64,000 bases of DNA from G963674665 sp964609625 (GTDB lineage Bacteria > Desulfobacterota > Desulfovibrionia > Desulfovibrionales > Desulfovibrionaceae): contig CAZSRS010000016.1 of the NCBI GenBank assembly GCA_964609625.1, forward strand, positions 25,074 to 89,073, in the 5' to 3' direction. Shown here piece by piece: positions 42,773 to 51,649 of this stretch; positions within the stretch are counted from its first letter, which is position 1, and each line of letters opens with the position of its first letter. The notes beneath the pieces were generated by a model, which did no database searches, was not told where the DNA came from, and saw only the letters and a list, made by a program, of their open reading frames with translations. A program made the position numbers and the translations under genes.

Positions 42773-43290
42773 CGGCTTGCCTCTCGAAGGGAGTGTTCCA
42801 TACAGTGGTGCATGACCACCAAGGAACATGCCAGCAGCATCGCGGCCAAGGCAAGAAGTTTTTCAGGATACGATCGACCTCGTGAAGAAAACCGAGGATC
42901 ACGGGACGTGGAGAAGTGCCGTTGCGGATTATCGTGCAGTTGGAGCGTGGGGAGTCCGCCGAGGTGTGATACGAACCAGGCCAAACAGACCGCTGGCCGA
43001 ATTGCTGGCAGGCACCCCCGGCAATGCCCTGATGGCGATCCCCCGTATGTACCTGTTGTTGGAAGTGCGTAGGGTGTTGCAGAAAATACCGTATGCGATC
43101 ACGTCGGGAATGTTGAATTGGGCTTGTTTTGGAGCTCAGCGTAGTTATATTGTATGTTGGTTCATTCTCACGAGCTTGCTTGGTTTACCAGATTATCCCA
43201 TTTTTTGCACAAGGCTCTCGACTTGGTGTAATGACAGTGATAATCTTCTTGTCACTGGGAAAAACCAACCATCAGCCAGGAGAAAAGGGT
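42773..43290. other. Gene-poor, AT-richer gap between wecE and a small secreted-protein gene
   Basis: 518 bases with no gene I can support. Base composition shifts towards A+T from about 43080. It should hold divergent promoters; a candidate for the plus-strand gene is TCGACT, 17 bases, TAATCT around 43217-43245. A minus-strand 71-codon frame (42769-42984) ends with an ATGA overlap on wecE and encodes one hydrophobic segment; I cannot tell whether it is expressed. Confidence 0.5.
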
Positions 43291-43638
43291 ATGGTCCAAC
43301 AAAGCAGACGGCTACTTATGCACACTGTATTATTGCTGTTAGTCTGTACGTTTTTACTTGCAGGTTCTGTTCATGCTGCTTCTGAGTACGATTTTCAGGT
43401 GAACAACAATACTGATTCGACGATCACGCACCTGCTTGTCTCTGAAGACGGAAAACAGTGGGGAAAGTTCGACATAGGTGCGGGAATCGCTCCGGGGCAA
43501 TCTGCAATGCTCGTTTGGGACCAAAGCACGAACGATCAGGACTGTGAGCAGTATATCAAGGCGGTTTTTGACGACGGCAGTGAGTCCGAGCCGGAGATGT
43601 TCGACTTTTGCGAAGACGATTTAGTATTGGAGTTTTAG
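43291..43638 (+). CDS. Small secreted protein
   Basis: A 115-residue precursor with a signal peptide ending VHAAS-E (cleavage near residue 29). The mature part is acidic, about 85 residues, with two cysteines (DQDCEQY and FDFCEDD) that could form a disulfide. The pattern FQVNNNTDSTITHLLVSEDG then GQSAMLVWDQS resembles a family of small exported proteins that databases often mislabel argininosuccinate lyase; true function unknown. AGGAG lies upstream of the ATG. Its composition is AT-richer than neighbours, hinting at separate ancestry. Confidence 0.8.
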   Translation: MVQQSRRLLMHTVLLLLVCTFLLAGSVHAASEYDFQVNNNTDSTITHLLVSEDGKQWGKFDIGAGIAPGQSAMLVWDQSTNDQDCEQYIKAVFDDGSESEPEMFDFCEDDLVLEF

Positions 43639-43776
43639 AGGGTTCCCTGTCTCAGTCGATGTACTTGCAATGCAGTCACTTTACGATTGAGGTGGGGTGG
43701 TCCTTTTGGACACTGGTGTAACACACCGCATGCGGTACGTTGGTCGATTCACGACGTGGGGAAACGGTATTCCACG

Positions 43777-43817
43777 AAAAAAGGGTTCCGGCATCATGCC
43801 GGAACCCTTGAATTTTT
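43777..43817 (-). terminator. Bidirectional terminator of tRNA-Met
   Basis: A perfect inverted repeat, AAGGGTTCCGGCAT, one base, ATGCCGGAACCCTT, forms a stem of at least 11 pairs. On the minus strand it begins 10 bases after the tRNA-Met CCA end and is followed by TTTTTT. On the plus strand it is followed by a five-T run, so it can also end the transcript of the small secreted protein. Confidence 0.85.
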
Positions 43818-43818
43818 G

Positions 43819-43895
43819 TGGTAGCGAGGGAGGGACTTGAACCCCCGACACTGCGGATATGAGCCGCATGCTCTGACCACCTGAGCTACCTCGCC
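43819..43895 (-). tRNA. tRNA-Met (anticodon CAT)
   Basis: A 77-base tRNA on the minus strand. The acceptor GGCGAGG pairs with CCTCGCT (one G-U), then A and an encoded CCA. The anticodon stem TGCGG/CCGCA holds loop CTCATAT, anticodon CAT. D arm AGCTCAGGTGGTCAGAGCA and T arm GGGGGTTCAAGTCCCTC are normal. It is elongator-like; a lysidine-modified tRNA-Ile2 cannot be excluded without tilS identity rules. Confidence 0.93.
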
Positions 43896-43995
43896 ACGCT
43901 GAGGGCGTTTTTATTGATAGCCGCCCAAAAACGAGTCAACTACCTGAACGCTCGAAAAATGGCAAGCGTTTTTTCCCCGCATGATGAATGGTTGC

Positions 43996-44793
43996 TCATG
44001 CCGTCCAGAGCAGCAGCACCAGGCCGGCCACGATCAGCCGGTAGACGGCAAAGGGTCTGAGGGTCATGCGCCCCAGCAGGTGGATGAAGCCTTTCACAGC
44101 CAGCCAGGCGGAGAAGAACGAGACCACGAAGCCCACGGCGAAAAAAGGGAAGTCCGCAGCCGAAAGGAAGTCCAGGCTCTTGTACAGATCATACCCAGTT
44201 GCCGCGAACATGATCGGCACCGCGGCGATAAAGGAGTACTCTGCAGCCAGCAGGCGGTTGGCGCCCAGCAACATACCTCCCATGATGGTGGCCGCCGAGC
44301 GCGAGAATCCGGGCCAGAGCGCCAGGCACTGGAACAGTCCCACACCCAGGGCCAGGGCCGGGGTGATGGCGTCGATCCCGTTGTAGCGTGTCCTGCGGGG
44401 CAGGGCTTCCACCAGGAAGATGAGCAATGCGCCTACGGCCAAAGCCCAGGCCACTGGTGTTGGTGCGAAAAGCCGCTCCTTGATGACGCCGTGGGACAGC
44501 AGGCCCAGCACGCTGGCCGGTACCGACGTGAGAAAAAGCAGGAACAGGCCACGCAGGCCCGAGAACCTGTGCTCCGCATCCGAGCGCAGGAGCATGAAGA
44601 AGCGCTGCCGGTAGATGACCACAACCGCCAGGATGGCGCCCAACTGGATGACCACCTCGAAGGTGGCGGCACGGGCGTCGGTGATGCCCAACAGGTGCCC
44701 GGCAATGATCAGATGCCCGGTGGAGGAGACGGGAAGGAATTCGGTCAGTCCTTCCACTATGCCTAGGAACAGGGCGGCAAAGAGTTCGTGCAT
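43996..44793 (-). CDS. uppP: Undecaprenyl-diphosphatase UppP (BacA)
   Basis: Inner-membrane enzyme that recycles undecaprenyl diphosphate to the monophosphate carrier for peptidoglycan and glycan synthesis. The 265 residues have the catalytic motifs GIVEGLTEFLPVSSTGHLII and WPGFSRSAATIMGGMLLG, and about seven membrane helices. ATG 44793 gives the conserved N-terminus MHELFAALFLG; upstream frame is not homologous. Confidence 0.96.
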   Translation of the reverse strand: MHELFAALFLGIVEGLTEFLPVSSTGHLIIAGHLLGITDARAATFEVVIQLGAILAVVVIYRQRFFMLLRSDAEHRFSGLRGLFLLFLTSVPASVLGLLSHGVIKERLFAPTPVAWALAVGALLIFLVEALPRRTRYNGIDAITPALALGVGLFQCLALWPGFSRSAATIMGGMLLGANRLLAAEYSFIAAVPIMFAATGYDLYKSLDFLSAADFPFFAVGFVVSFFSAWLAVKGFIHLLGRMTLRPFAVYRLIVAGLVLLLWTA

Positions 44794-44973
44794 GGTCCGT
44801 GGCCTTGGTGAATGTGGGGGTCGGAAACAGCCTCCTACGTTACCGAGGCCGACGTTGCAAGCACATGGCATAATGGTGTACAGCCGGCTATATGCTCAAC
44901 ACACAGCATCCGATCCGGAACCGATGCGATGAAGTCAGACAGGCGGCCGACCGAGGTCGCGAGGAGATTGCCC

Positions 44974-45174
44974 ATGGCCACTGTCATGCCCGACGATGAA
45001 TTGCTGCGTAAAGCTATCCGCTATGTCGACGAGGCGCTCAAGGAACAGGGAAAGTCCAAGCGCAGTGCCCTTGAGGAGGCAGCCTTACGCTTCAATCTGG
45101 GGCCGATTTCCTGCCAGTATCTGCAGTCGGTTTTTTCGGACCACCCAGCCCCCGAGGATAAACGCCCCCTGTGA
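44974..45174 (+). CDS. Small unknown protein coupled to lptF
   Basis: A 66-residue helical protein (DDELLRKAIRYVDEALKEQG, KRSALEEAALRFNLGP). GAGGAG lies seven bases before the ATG at 44974 and the stop overlaps the GTG start of lptF (GTGA), so it is translated with the LPS export genes. I do not recognise it; no signal peptide or membrane helix. The fold suggests a small DNA- or protein-binding helical unit, which is a guess. Confidence 0.78.
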   Translation: MATVMPDDELLRKAIRYVDEALKEQGKSKRSALEEAALRFNLGPISCQYLQSVFSDHPAPEDKRPL

Positions 45175-46337
45175 AGCTGCTGCATCAACGCCTTTTTACA
45201 GAACTCTTGGTTCTGTTTTGCATCTGCCTGGTCGCGCTCCTCTCCCTGGTCATCCTGGGGCGCGTGTTGCAATTACGCGAACTGATCATGATCCTGGGGC
45301 TCAGCCTGTGGGACATCGTGCTGCTGTTCGTCTACCTCAGCCCGTTTTTCATGCTGTTGATCATCCCAGTGGCATGCATGTTGGCGGTCTTTCTCACTTT
45401 TTTACGCATGAGTTCGGACAACGAACTCTTGGCCCTGAAATCCGGCGGCATCAGCCTCTACAGGATGATTCCGGCACCGCTGCTGTTCTGTCTGCTGTGC
45501 GCATTTCTCACGCTGCTCACCTCGCTGTACGGGCTTTCCTGGGGCATGTCGCGGTTCCGCGACACGTTGATTGACTATGCCAGAAGCAAGACCAGGCTGG
45601 TGATTCAACCCGGCGTTTTCAACAAGAACTTTCCGGGTCTCACCATCTATGCGCAGAACGTCAACATGAGCCAAGGATTGTTGGAAAACATCATCGTCGA
45701 GGATCGTACCCGGAAGTCGATCACCACGACGGTTCTCGCGCCCCTGGGTGTGGTGCAAACCGTTCCGGCCAAGGGGCAGATGGTCATCGCGCTGAACGAC
45801 GGGCGCATCTATCAGCAGGAGGGGGAGACCATCAACGTGCTCAGCTTTGATAATTACCAGGTGCGGCTGGACCTCGTGAGTATACTCAAGGATTATAATA
45901 TCGAGCAGCAGAAGCCCAAGGAGATGTCCTGGAGGCAGTTGCGCGAGCTGCGCCAGACGCCCGAGTTGCTGGAACAGCAGAGCGAAAGCTACAACCGGAA
46001 ACTCGAGGTGGAGCTGCAGAAGCGCTGGGTCTTTCCCGTGGCCTGCATCGTGCTGGGACTGTTTGCCATGCCGCTGGCATGCAGCTTTGTCGGCCTGAAC
46101 CGGCAGTACGGCTTTTTCTTGGCGTTGGGGCTGTTCCTGGTCTACTATTCCCTGCTTTCCCTGGGTTTGAGCCTTGGGGAGAGTGGTGTGCTGCCTCCTG
46201 CCATCGGGCTGTGGCTGCCCAATGCGTTGTTCCTGGTTCTGAGCGCTTTGGGTATTCGCATGGCCGCGGAAGAACGCAGCCTGAACGTGGTGGAGTGGTT
46301 CAGACATCTGCGCTTCTTAGTGAGGCGTGAGGCGTGA
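45171..46337 (+). CDS. lptF: LPS export ABC transporter permease LptF
   Basis: Inner-membrane subunit of LptB2FG, which extracts LPS from the inner membrane. The 388 residues have the family plan: three helices, a periplasmic beta-jellyroll (about 130-270), three helices. Markers are the N-terminal LLHQRLFTELLVLF, SSDNELLALKSGGISLYRM coupling region and ELQKRWVFPVACIVLGLFAM. GTG start, overlapped by the small upstream gene; overlaps lptG by four bases. Coupled synthesis of F and G fits their heterodimer. Confidence 0.93.
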   Translation: MKLLHQRLFTELLVLFCICLVALLSLVILGRVLQLRELIMILGLSLWDIVLLFVYLSPFFMLLIIPVACMLAVFLTFLRMSSDNELLALKSGGISLYRMIPAPLLFCLLCAFLTLLTSLYGLSWGMSRFRDTLIDYARSKTRLVIQPGVFNKNFPGLTIYAQNVNMSQGLLENIIVEDRTRKSITTTVLAPLGVVQTVPAKGQMVIALNDGRIYQQEGETINVLSFDNYQVRLDLVSILKDYNIEQQKPKEMSWRQLRELRQTPELLEQQSESYNRKLEVELQKRWVFPVACIVLGLFAMPLACSFVGLNRQYGFFLALGLFLVYYSLLSLGLSLGESGVLPPAIGLWLPNALFLVLSALGIRMAAEERSLNVVEWFRHLRFLVRREA

Positions 46338-47422
46338 AGCTGTTGCATCGCTATCTGCTCCGGCAGAATCTGCTTCTGCTGCTGGCCTGCATGGGTGTGG
46401 GCATCGGCACCTATATTCTGGTGGACGTCTTCGACCGTCTCGATGATTTCGTGGAAGCCGGTCTGGGGCCACGCACGATAGTCACCTATTTCATGGTCAA
46501 GGTTCCGTTGATCATCTCCCAGATCCTTCCCGCCGTGTTCCTGCTCGCGGTGCTCCTGCAGCTCGGACTGATGGCCCGCAACCGGGAGATGCTGGCTTTG
46601 CAGGCCCATGGCGTGGCTTTTGGGAGGGTGGTGTTTTTTTTCGTGCTCTATTCCCTGATCATGTCTCTGGTACAGCTTGCCTTTTCACAACTCGTGGGTG
46701 TTTACGGCGAGCAGGAGGCGGGGCGCATCTGGAAGGAAGACGTGCGCAAGCGGCAGATGGACCGCAGGATTCTGGAGAACGTCTGGCTCAAGGAGGGGCG
46801 CTATGTGGTCAAGCTGGACAAGACCGTGCCCTCACGCCAGAACGGCGAGGGCATCACGGTCTACCTCCTGGCGCAGGAGGCCATGGCCTGGGAACAGATC
46901 ATCAGGGCGCGTCATTTTCAGGGCAGTACAAATGGATGGCGTCTCCAGGATGTCGAGATCCTGAATACGTCGGGTTTTGTGGTGGAGCGCAAAGAATTTC
47001 TGGACTTGCCCCTGCATCTGGATCTCAGGGCCTTCGTGGCCATGGATCCGCACCGCGACCCCTCGCAACTGCCTTTATGGCAATTGGGGCGGGTCATTGA
47101 TGAACTGCGGATTTCGGGCTCCAACGTGGAGGCACTGCGTAGCGTGTATCATTTCAAGATTGCCTACGCCTTTTCCCTGCTGGTCATGTGCCTGTTGGCT
47201 CTTTCCCTGTCCACGGTGCAACAGAATATTTTCGTCAATGTTCTTGCAGGGCTGGTCTTGACATTTGTCTATTACGGCCTGTCCATCGTTTTCGTTTCCG
47301 CCGGGCAGAAAGGGTTCATCCCCGCGGTCTCGGCGGCCTGGATCGGAAACGTGGCCTTTTGCCTGCTTGCCACGGCACGGTTGTTGTGGCATGGCCGACA
47401 GCGCGCGGCCTCGGGAGTCTGA
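46334..47422 (+). CDS. lptG: LPS export ABC transporter permease LptG
   Basis: Partner permease of LptF. The 362 residues show the same topology, with LLHRYLLRQNLLLLLACMGV at the start, NREMLALQAHGVAFGRVVFF as the coupling helix, a periplasmic domain in about 125-265 and three C-terminal helices. GTG start within the lptF stop (GTGA). The ATPase gene lptB is not in the window. Confidence 0.93.
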   Translation: MKLLHRYLLRQNLLLLLACMGVGIGTYILVDVFDRLDDFVEAGLGPRTIVTYFMVKVPLIISQILPAVFLLAVLLQLGLMARNREMLALQAHGVAFGRVVFFFVLYSLIMSLVQLAFSQLVGVYGEQEAGRIWKEDVRKRQMDRRILENVWLKEGRYVVKLDKTVPSRQNGEGITVYLLAQEAMAWEQIIRARHFQGSTNGWRLQDVEILNTSGFVVERKEFLDLPLHLDLRAFVAMDPHRDPSQLPLWQLGRVIDELRISGSNVEALRSVYHFKIAYAFSLLVMCLLALSLSTVQQNIFVNVLAGLVLTFVYYGLSIVFVSAGQKGFIPAVSAAWIGNVAFCLLATARLLWHGRQRAASGV

Positions 47423-47437
47423 GCCTCGCACTCGGAC

Positions 47438-48040
47438 TCAAGCGGCGGCCTGGAGTAACCGCTGCCAGAGTTCGTCACGCCCCAGACCCGTCTTGCTGGA
47501 GAAGAGTAGCGGCTCGGAGCCCGGTATCAGGGCAGACCAGTCCCTGACGCGCAGGGAGCGTTCTGACTGATTGCATTTGTCGGCCTTGGTCAGTACGGGC
47601 AGGATGTTCATTCCCAGCCGGGAAAGATAGGCCGTGAGTTCTTGATCCAGGCGTTGGGGCGGATGCCGACAGTCCAGCAGAACGGCCACGGCCGCGATGC
47701 GTTGCTTGGCCACGGTGAAATAGTGATCCACGAGCTTGGCCCAGTGATCGCGCTCCTGTTTGGAATACTTGGCATAGCCGTAGCCGGGCAGATCCACGAG
47801 GTAGAGTTCGCCCTGCCCCACACGATAGTAGTTCAGGCTGCGCGTTTTCCCCGGGGTGGCGCTGATCTTGGCCAGACCTTTTCTGCGCCCAGCAAGACAG
47901 TTGACCAGCGAGGATTTGCCCACGTTGGAGCGACCTGCCAGAACCACCTGCGGCGCGTCGAGGTCCTGTAAAATCTGCTTATTGGTGAAGGCCGTGGCCT
48001 CCAGTGTCATCGTGGGAGGCTTGAATTCCGTCTCATGCAT
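47438..48040 (-). CDS. engB: Ribosome biogenesis GTP-binding protein EngB (YsxC)
   Basis: Essential-type GTPase for large ribosomal subunit assembly. The 200 residues have G1 AGRSNVGKSSLVN, G2-region SATPGKTRS, G3 VDLPGYGYA, G4 LTKADK and G5 SSKTG. The ATG at 48040 has GGAG six bases upstream; an ATG at 48052 precedes that site and is rejected. Divergent from aroQ. Confidence 0.96.
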   Translation of the reverse strand: MHETEFKPPTMTLEATAFTNKQILQDLDAPQVVLAGRSNVGKSSLVNCLAGRRKGLAKISATPGKTRSLNYYRVGQGELYLVDLPGYGYAKYSKQERDHWAKLVDHYFTVAKQRIAAVAVLLDCRHPPQRLDQELTAYLSRLGMNILPVLTKADKCNQSERSLRVRDWSALIPGSEPLLFSSKTGLGRDELWQRLLQAAA

Positions 48041-48118
48041 AATCCACTCCATGCCTTGACAAAGCCGGCGCTTGAGTCAAACTTGGATTGACCCCGAGAG
48101 TTGGAAAAGGAGTTGCAA

Positions 48119-48583
48119 ATGGCATATACCTTTCTCGTGATGAACGGGCCGAATCTTGGTTCCCTTGGCGAACGCCAGCCCGAGATATACGGTACGCAAG
48201 GCATGGATTCTCTGCAAGACCTGGTGCCGACCCTCATGGGCGACAATGCCCGTGAAGTGTCCTTGACGTTTTTTCAATCCAACAGCGAGGGTGCGCTCAT
48301 CGACCGGTTGGAGCAGGCCAGACGCGATGGAGTGCACGGCGTGGTGCTCAATGCAGGGGCCTACACACACACCAGCCTGGCCCTGGCCGACTGCCTGGCC
48401 TGGATCGGAATTCCCTGCGTGGAGGTGCACCTGAGCAACATCTGGTCCAGGGAACCCATCCGGCAGCAGAGCCTCATCGGGCACCAGGTGATCGGCGTCA
48501 TTGCTGGATTCGGTATTCTCAGCTATGGGCTGGCGGTGCAGGCCCTGTGGCGGCACCTGCGTACGACCGGTTCGAAAGCCTGA
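48119..48583 (+). CDS. aroQ: Type II 3-dehydroquinate dehydratase
   Basis: Dehydrates 3-dehydroquinate to 3-dehydroshikimate in the shikimate pathway. The 154 residues contain the flexible loop with catalytic Arg and Tyr (NGPNLGSLGERQPEIYG), the FQSNSEGALID stretch, NAGAYTHTSLALAD, and the catalytic histidine in VEVHLSNIWSREPIRQQS. AAGGAG six bases before ATG 48119. The N-terminal loop reads GSLGER where many enzymes have NLLGxR, a mild variation. Confidence 0.95.
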   Translation: MAYTFLVMNGPNLGSLGERQPEIYGTQGMDSLQDLVPTLMGDNAREVSLTFFQSNSEGALIDRLEQARRDGVHGVVLNAGAYTHTSLALADCLAWIGIPCVEVHLSNIWSREPIRQQSLIGHQVIGVIAGFGILSYGLAVQALWRHLRTTGSKA

Positions 48584-48708
48584 CGGAACCATATTGTTAT
48601 GCTTCAATTGTCGCGGCGATCGATGGACCCTTTCATTCCGCCGTTGTGATGTCCGAGAGGCGCGGGCACGCGCGTATCGGGCCAACCATTCAGGAGACCT
48701 AGAACACC

Positions 48709-49266
48709 ATGCTTTCCACAACTGACTTCAAACGCGGTCTGAAGATCGAAATCGACGGAACCCCTTACGAAATCGTGGAGTTCCAGCATGTCAAACCCGG
48801 CAAGGGCGGTGCCTTCGTACGTACCAAGTTGCGCAACGTGCTCACGGGGCGTGTGGTGGACGAGACCTTCCGCTCCGGCGAAAAGGTGGGCAAGCCCGAC
48901 ATGGAAACACGGGTCATGCAATACCTGTACAGGGAAGGCGAGGACTACGTGTTCATGGATATGACCACCTACGAGCAGATGCACATGAACGCCGATCAGA
49001 CCGGCGGCAAGGGTGGATACCTTAAGGACGGCCAGGAGGCCAAGGTGTTGCTGTACAACGGCAACCCCCTGGACATCGACATCCCTGCCTCCGTGGTTCT
49101 GAAGGTCGTGGAGACCGAGCCCGGCGCCAAGGGCGACACCGTCAGCAACGTGACCAAGCCCGCGGTGTTGGAGACCGGCATCACCGTCAACGTGCCGTTG
49201 TTCATCAATCAGGGCGAATCCATCAAAGTGGACACCCGCAGCGGAGCGTACATCAGCAGAGAGTAG
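48709..49266 (+). CDS. efp: Translation elongation factor P
   Basis: Rescues ribosomes stalled at polyproline. The 185 residues have the three-barrel EF-P layout; the modification loop reads VKPGKGGAFVRTK with Lys32 at the tip, corresponding to E. coli Lys34. C-terminal signature NVPLFINQGESIKVDTRSGAYISR is exact for the family. No lysine-modifying genes (epmA, epmB) are adjacent. aroQ-efp order is common. Confidence 0.97.
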   Translation: MLSTTDFKRGLKIEIDGTPYEIVEFQHVKPGKGGAFVRTKLRNVLTGRVVDETFRSGEKVGKPDMETRVMQYLYREGEDYVFMDMTTYEQMHMNADQTGGKGGYLKDGQEAKVLLYNGNPLDIDIPASVVLKVVETEPGAKGDTVSNVTKPAVLETGITVNVPLFINQGESIKVDTRSGAYISRE

Positions 49267-49357
49267 AGGGCATACGCGTCCCGCCCCCAGGCGGCCACTC
49301 ACGTCGCGAAACAGGGAACCGTGTAAACAAAACGCGGAAGCGCTTTTCCCATCGTAC

Positions 49358-51598
49358 ATGTCTATGGAGAAGATTACGGAATCCACAAAGCTACACCGTG
49401 AACTCTTCGGCCTGCTGCTCGTGTTTTGGGCTCTGTTGCTGTTGTTGAGCCTGATCACGTTTGACCCCGGCGATCCGAGCCTGAATCAGGTGGTGAGCAA
49501 GGGACACGAGATCAAAAACGGCGCCGGCTTGGTGGGTTCCTATCTCGCGGGATTGCTGGTGGATGTCCTGGGTGTTGTGGGCTTTGCCTTGCCCGTGGCT
49601 TTTGCCGCGGCCGGCGTGCGCAGTTTTGTCAGCCCCCTGCCCTGGCAGTGGTGGCGATGGCTGGGCTTCGCCCTGTTCAGCCTGTGCATCGCGGCCATGG
49701 CCGCAGCCCCAGGCATGCAAGGCTCCATGACCGTGGGATACGTCAACGGCGGTGGGTACGTGGGCAGCGGACTGCACCATCTGGGCAGTTTCTATCTTCG
49801 CCCCACAGGGGGGCGTTTGCTCTGGGTGTTCACATTGGTCTTCTCCATGCAACTCATGACCAACACCCCCTGGAGCGTGCTCTGGAAACGGACGAAGAGC
49901 AAGGCACTGGATCTTTGGCACACGTACAGGGAGCTTTGGAAACGTAGGCAACATCGGGGTGGGAGAACGATTCCACCGCGCAAGCCCGGACTTGAACACA
50001 TCGAGCCTACCTTGCGGGAGAATACCGAACCCGTTTCCGCCCCCTCTCCCAGCAAGGGGAAGGAAGATCGCGATCCATTGCAACTGACGTTGAAACCGAA
50101 AAAAAAGAAAGGCTTGGGCCTGTTCAATCCCAAACCCAAGCCTGGCCCCGACGGCATGCCACCCTTGGACCTGTTGCCCGAAGTACGCGAGGAGCAGGAG
50201 CAGTTGAGCGCCGAGGAACTCCAAGCCCTGGCCGACAAACTCAGCTCCTGCCTCGCGGATTTCAATGTCCAGGGCGAGGTGCAGACCATCAGCCCCGGGC
50301 CTGTGGTGACGTTGTTCGAGTTCAAGCCGGCACCGGGGGTCAAGGTCAGCCGCATCGCCGGGCTGTCCAACGATCTGGCCCTGGCCATGAAGGCCCTGGC
50401 CGTGCGCATCGAGGCCCCCATACCTGGCAGGGACACCGTGGGCATCGAGATTCCCAGCAAGAACCGCACAACAGTGCACCTGCGCAACATTTTGGAAAAC
50501 AAGGCCTTCATAAGCGCGAAATCCTTGCTGACCATGGCCCTGGGGCACGACATCTCCGGCAGGTCACAGGTGGCCGACCTTGCACGCATGCCTCATCTGC
50601 TGGTGGCGGGTGCCACAGGCGCCGGCAAGAGTGTCTGCCTCAATTCCATCCTGGTCTCCTTCCTCTACAAGGCCAAACCCGAAGAACTCAAGCTGCTGCT
50701 CATCGACCCCAAACGCATAGAACTTTCTGTGTACCAGGACCTGCCGCACTTGGTGCACCCCGTGGTCACGGAAATGCACCTGGCCAAAAACGCCCTGGAT
50801 TGGGCGGTGCACGAGATGGACCAGCGCTACGAGGCCATGGCCAAGATCGGTGCACGCAACATCGAGGGCTATAACCACAAACTGACGGCGCTCTTGTCCA
50901 GGAACGACGCGGAAGAACAGATCCCCGATGAATTGGCCGGGCTGGAGCCCATGCCCTATCTGGTGATCATCATCGACGAGCTTGCCGACCTGATGCTCAC
51001 CGCGGCCAAGGAAGTGGAGGTCAGCGTGGTCCGGCTGGCGCAACTGGCCCGCGCCGCCGGCATACACATGATTCTGGCCACGCAGCGCCCCAGCGTGGAT
51101 GTGGTCACCGGGCTGATCAAGGCCAATTTCCCCTGTCGCATTTCCTTTCAAGTCACCTCCAAGCACGATTCCCGCACCATTCTCGACCAGGTGGGCGCGG
51201 AGTACCTGCTGGGCAAGGGCGACATGCTTTTCAAACCCAGCGGGGGGCGTTTGCAGCGGATGCACGGTGCCTTTGTCAGCGACGAAGCCGTCGCCGCGGT
51301 GACAGACTATTGGCGGGCCATGCAGCGCCCCGACTACAAACTGGATTTCACCGAGACCACGGAAAACGGTCCCAGTCCCGGCGTCGGGGGTGGCGAAGAC
51401 CTTTCCGGCGACCCCATGTACAAGGAGGCCGTGGCCTTTGTAGCCAGCCAGGGCAAGGCCTCGATTTCCCTGTTGCAACGCCGCTTCCGCATTGGGTTCA
51501 ACCGATCGGCCCGCTTCATCGAACAGATGGAAATGGACGGCATTGTCGGGCCGGCCGACGGCAGCAAACCCCGCCCCGTCCTCAAGGGGCCTGATTGA
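49358..51598 (+). CDS. ftsK: DNA translocase FtsK/SpoIIIE
   Basis: Septal DNA pump that clears chromosome termini during division. The 746 residues have four N-terminal membrane helices (about 16-170), a short basic linker (200-250), the alpha-beta motor (about 270-650) with Walker A VAGATGAGKSVCLNS and Walker B PYLVIIIDELADLM, and the C-terminal gamma winged helix (YKEAVAFVASQGKASISLLQ) that reads polar KOPS sites. The linker is much shorter than in E. coli FtsK. Confidence 0.96.
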   Translation: MSMEKITESTKLHRELFGLLLVFWALLLLLSLITFDPGDPSLNQVVSKGHEIKNGAGLVGSYLAGLLVDVLGVVGFALPVAFAAAGVRSFVSPLPWQWWRWLGFALFSLCIAAMAAAPGMQGSMTVGYVNGGGYVGSGLHHLGSFYLRPTGGRLLWVFTLVFSMQLMTNTPWSVLWKRTKSKALDLWHTYRELWKRRQHRGGRTIPPRKPGLEHIEPTLRENTEPVSAPSPSKGKEDRDPLQLTLKPKKKKGLGLFNPKPKPGPDGMPPLDLLPEVREEQEQLSAEELQALADKLSSCLADFNVQGEVQTISPGPVVTLFEFKPAPGVKVSRIAGLSNDLALAMKALAVRIEAPIPGRDTVGIEIPSKNRTTVHLRNILENKAFISAKSLLTMALGHDISGRSQVADLARMPHLLVAGATGAGKSVCLNSILVSFLYKAKPEELKLLLIDPKRIELSVYQDLPHLVHPVVTEMHLAKNALDWAVHEMDQRYEAMAKIGARNIEGYNHKLTALLSRNDAEEQIPDELAGLEPMPYLVIIIDELADLMLTAAKEVEVSVVRLAQLARAAGIHMILATQRPSVDVVTGLIKANFPCRISFQVTSKHDSRTILDQVGAEYLLGKGDMLFKPSGGRLQRMHGAFVSDEAVAAVTDYWRAMQRPDYKLDFTETTENGPSPGVGGGEDLSGDPMYKEAVAFVASQGKASISLLQRRFRIGFNRSARFIEQMEMDGIVGPADGSKPRPVLKGPD

Positions 51599-51649
51599 TT
51601 CCGCCTCACCGACCAGTCTTTCGAAAACGCATTCCCAAGGAGTAAACTG

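Noticed and set aside
42828..43385. 185-codon plus-strand frame in the gap before the secreted protein
   Set aside because: No ribosome site, no recognisable domain, and it overlaps the better-supported gene at 43291 in another phase.
49940..50150. Possible gene break in ftsK because the linker is short and basic
   Set aside because: The frame is continuous and short FtsK linkers are common outside enterobacteria.
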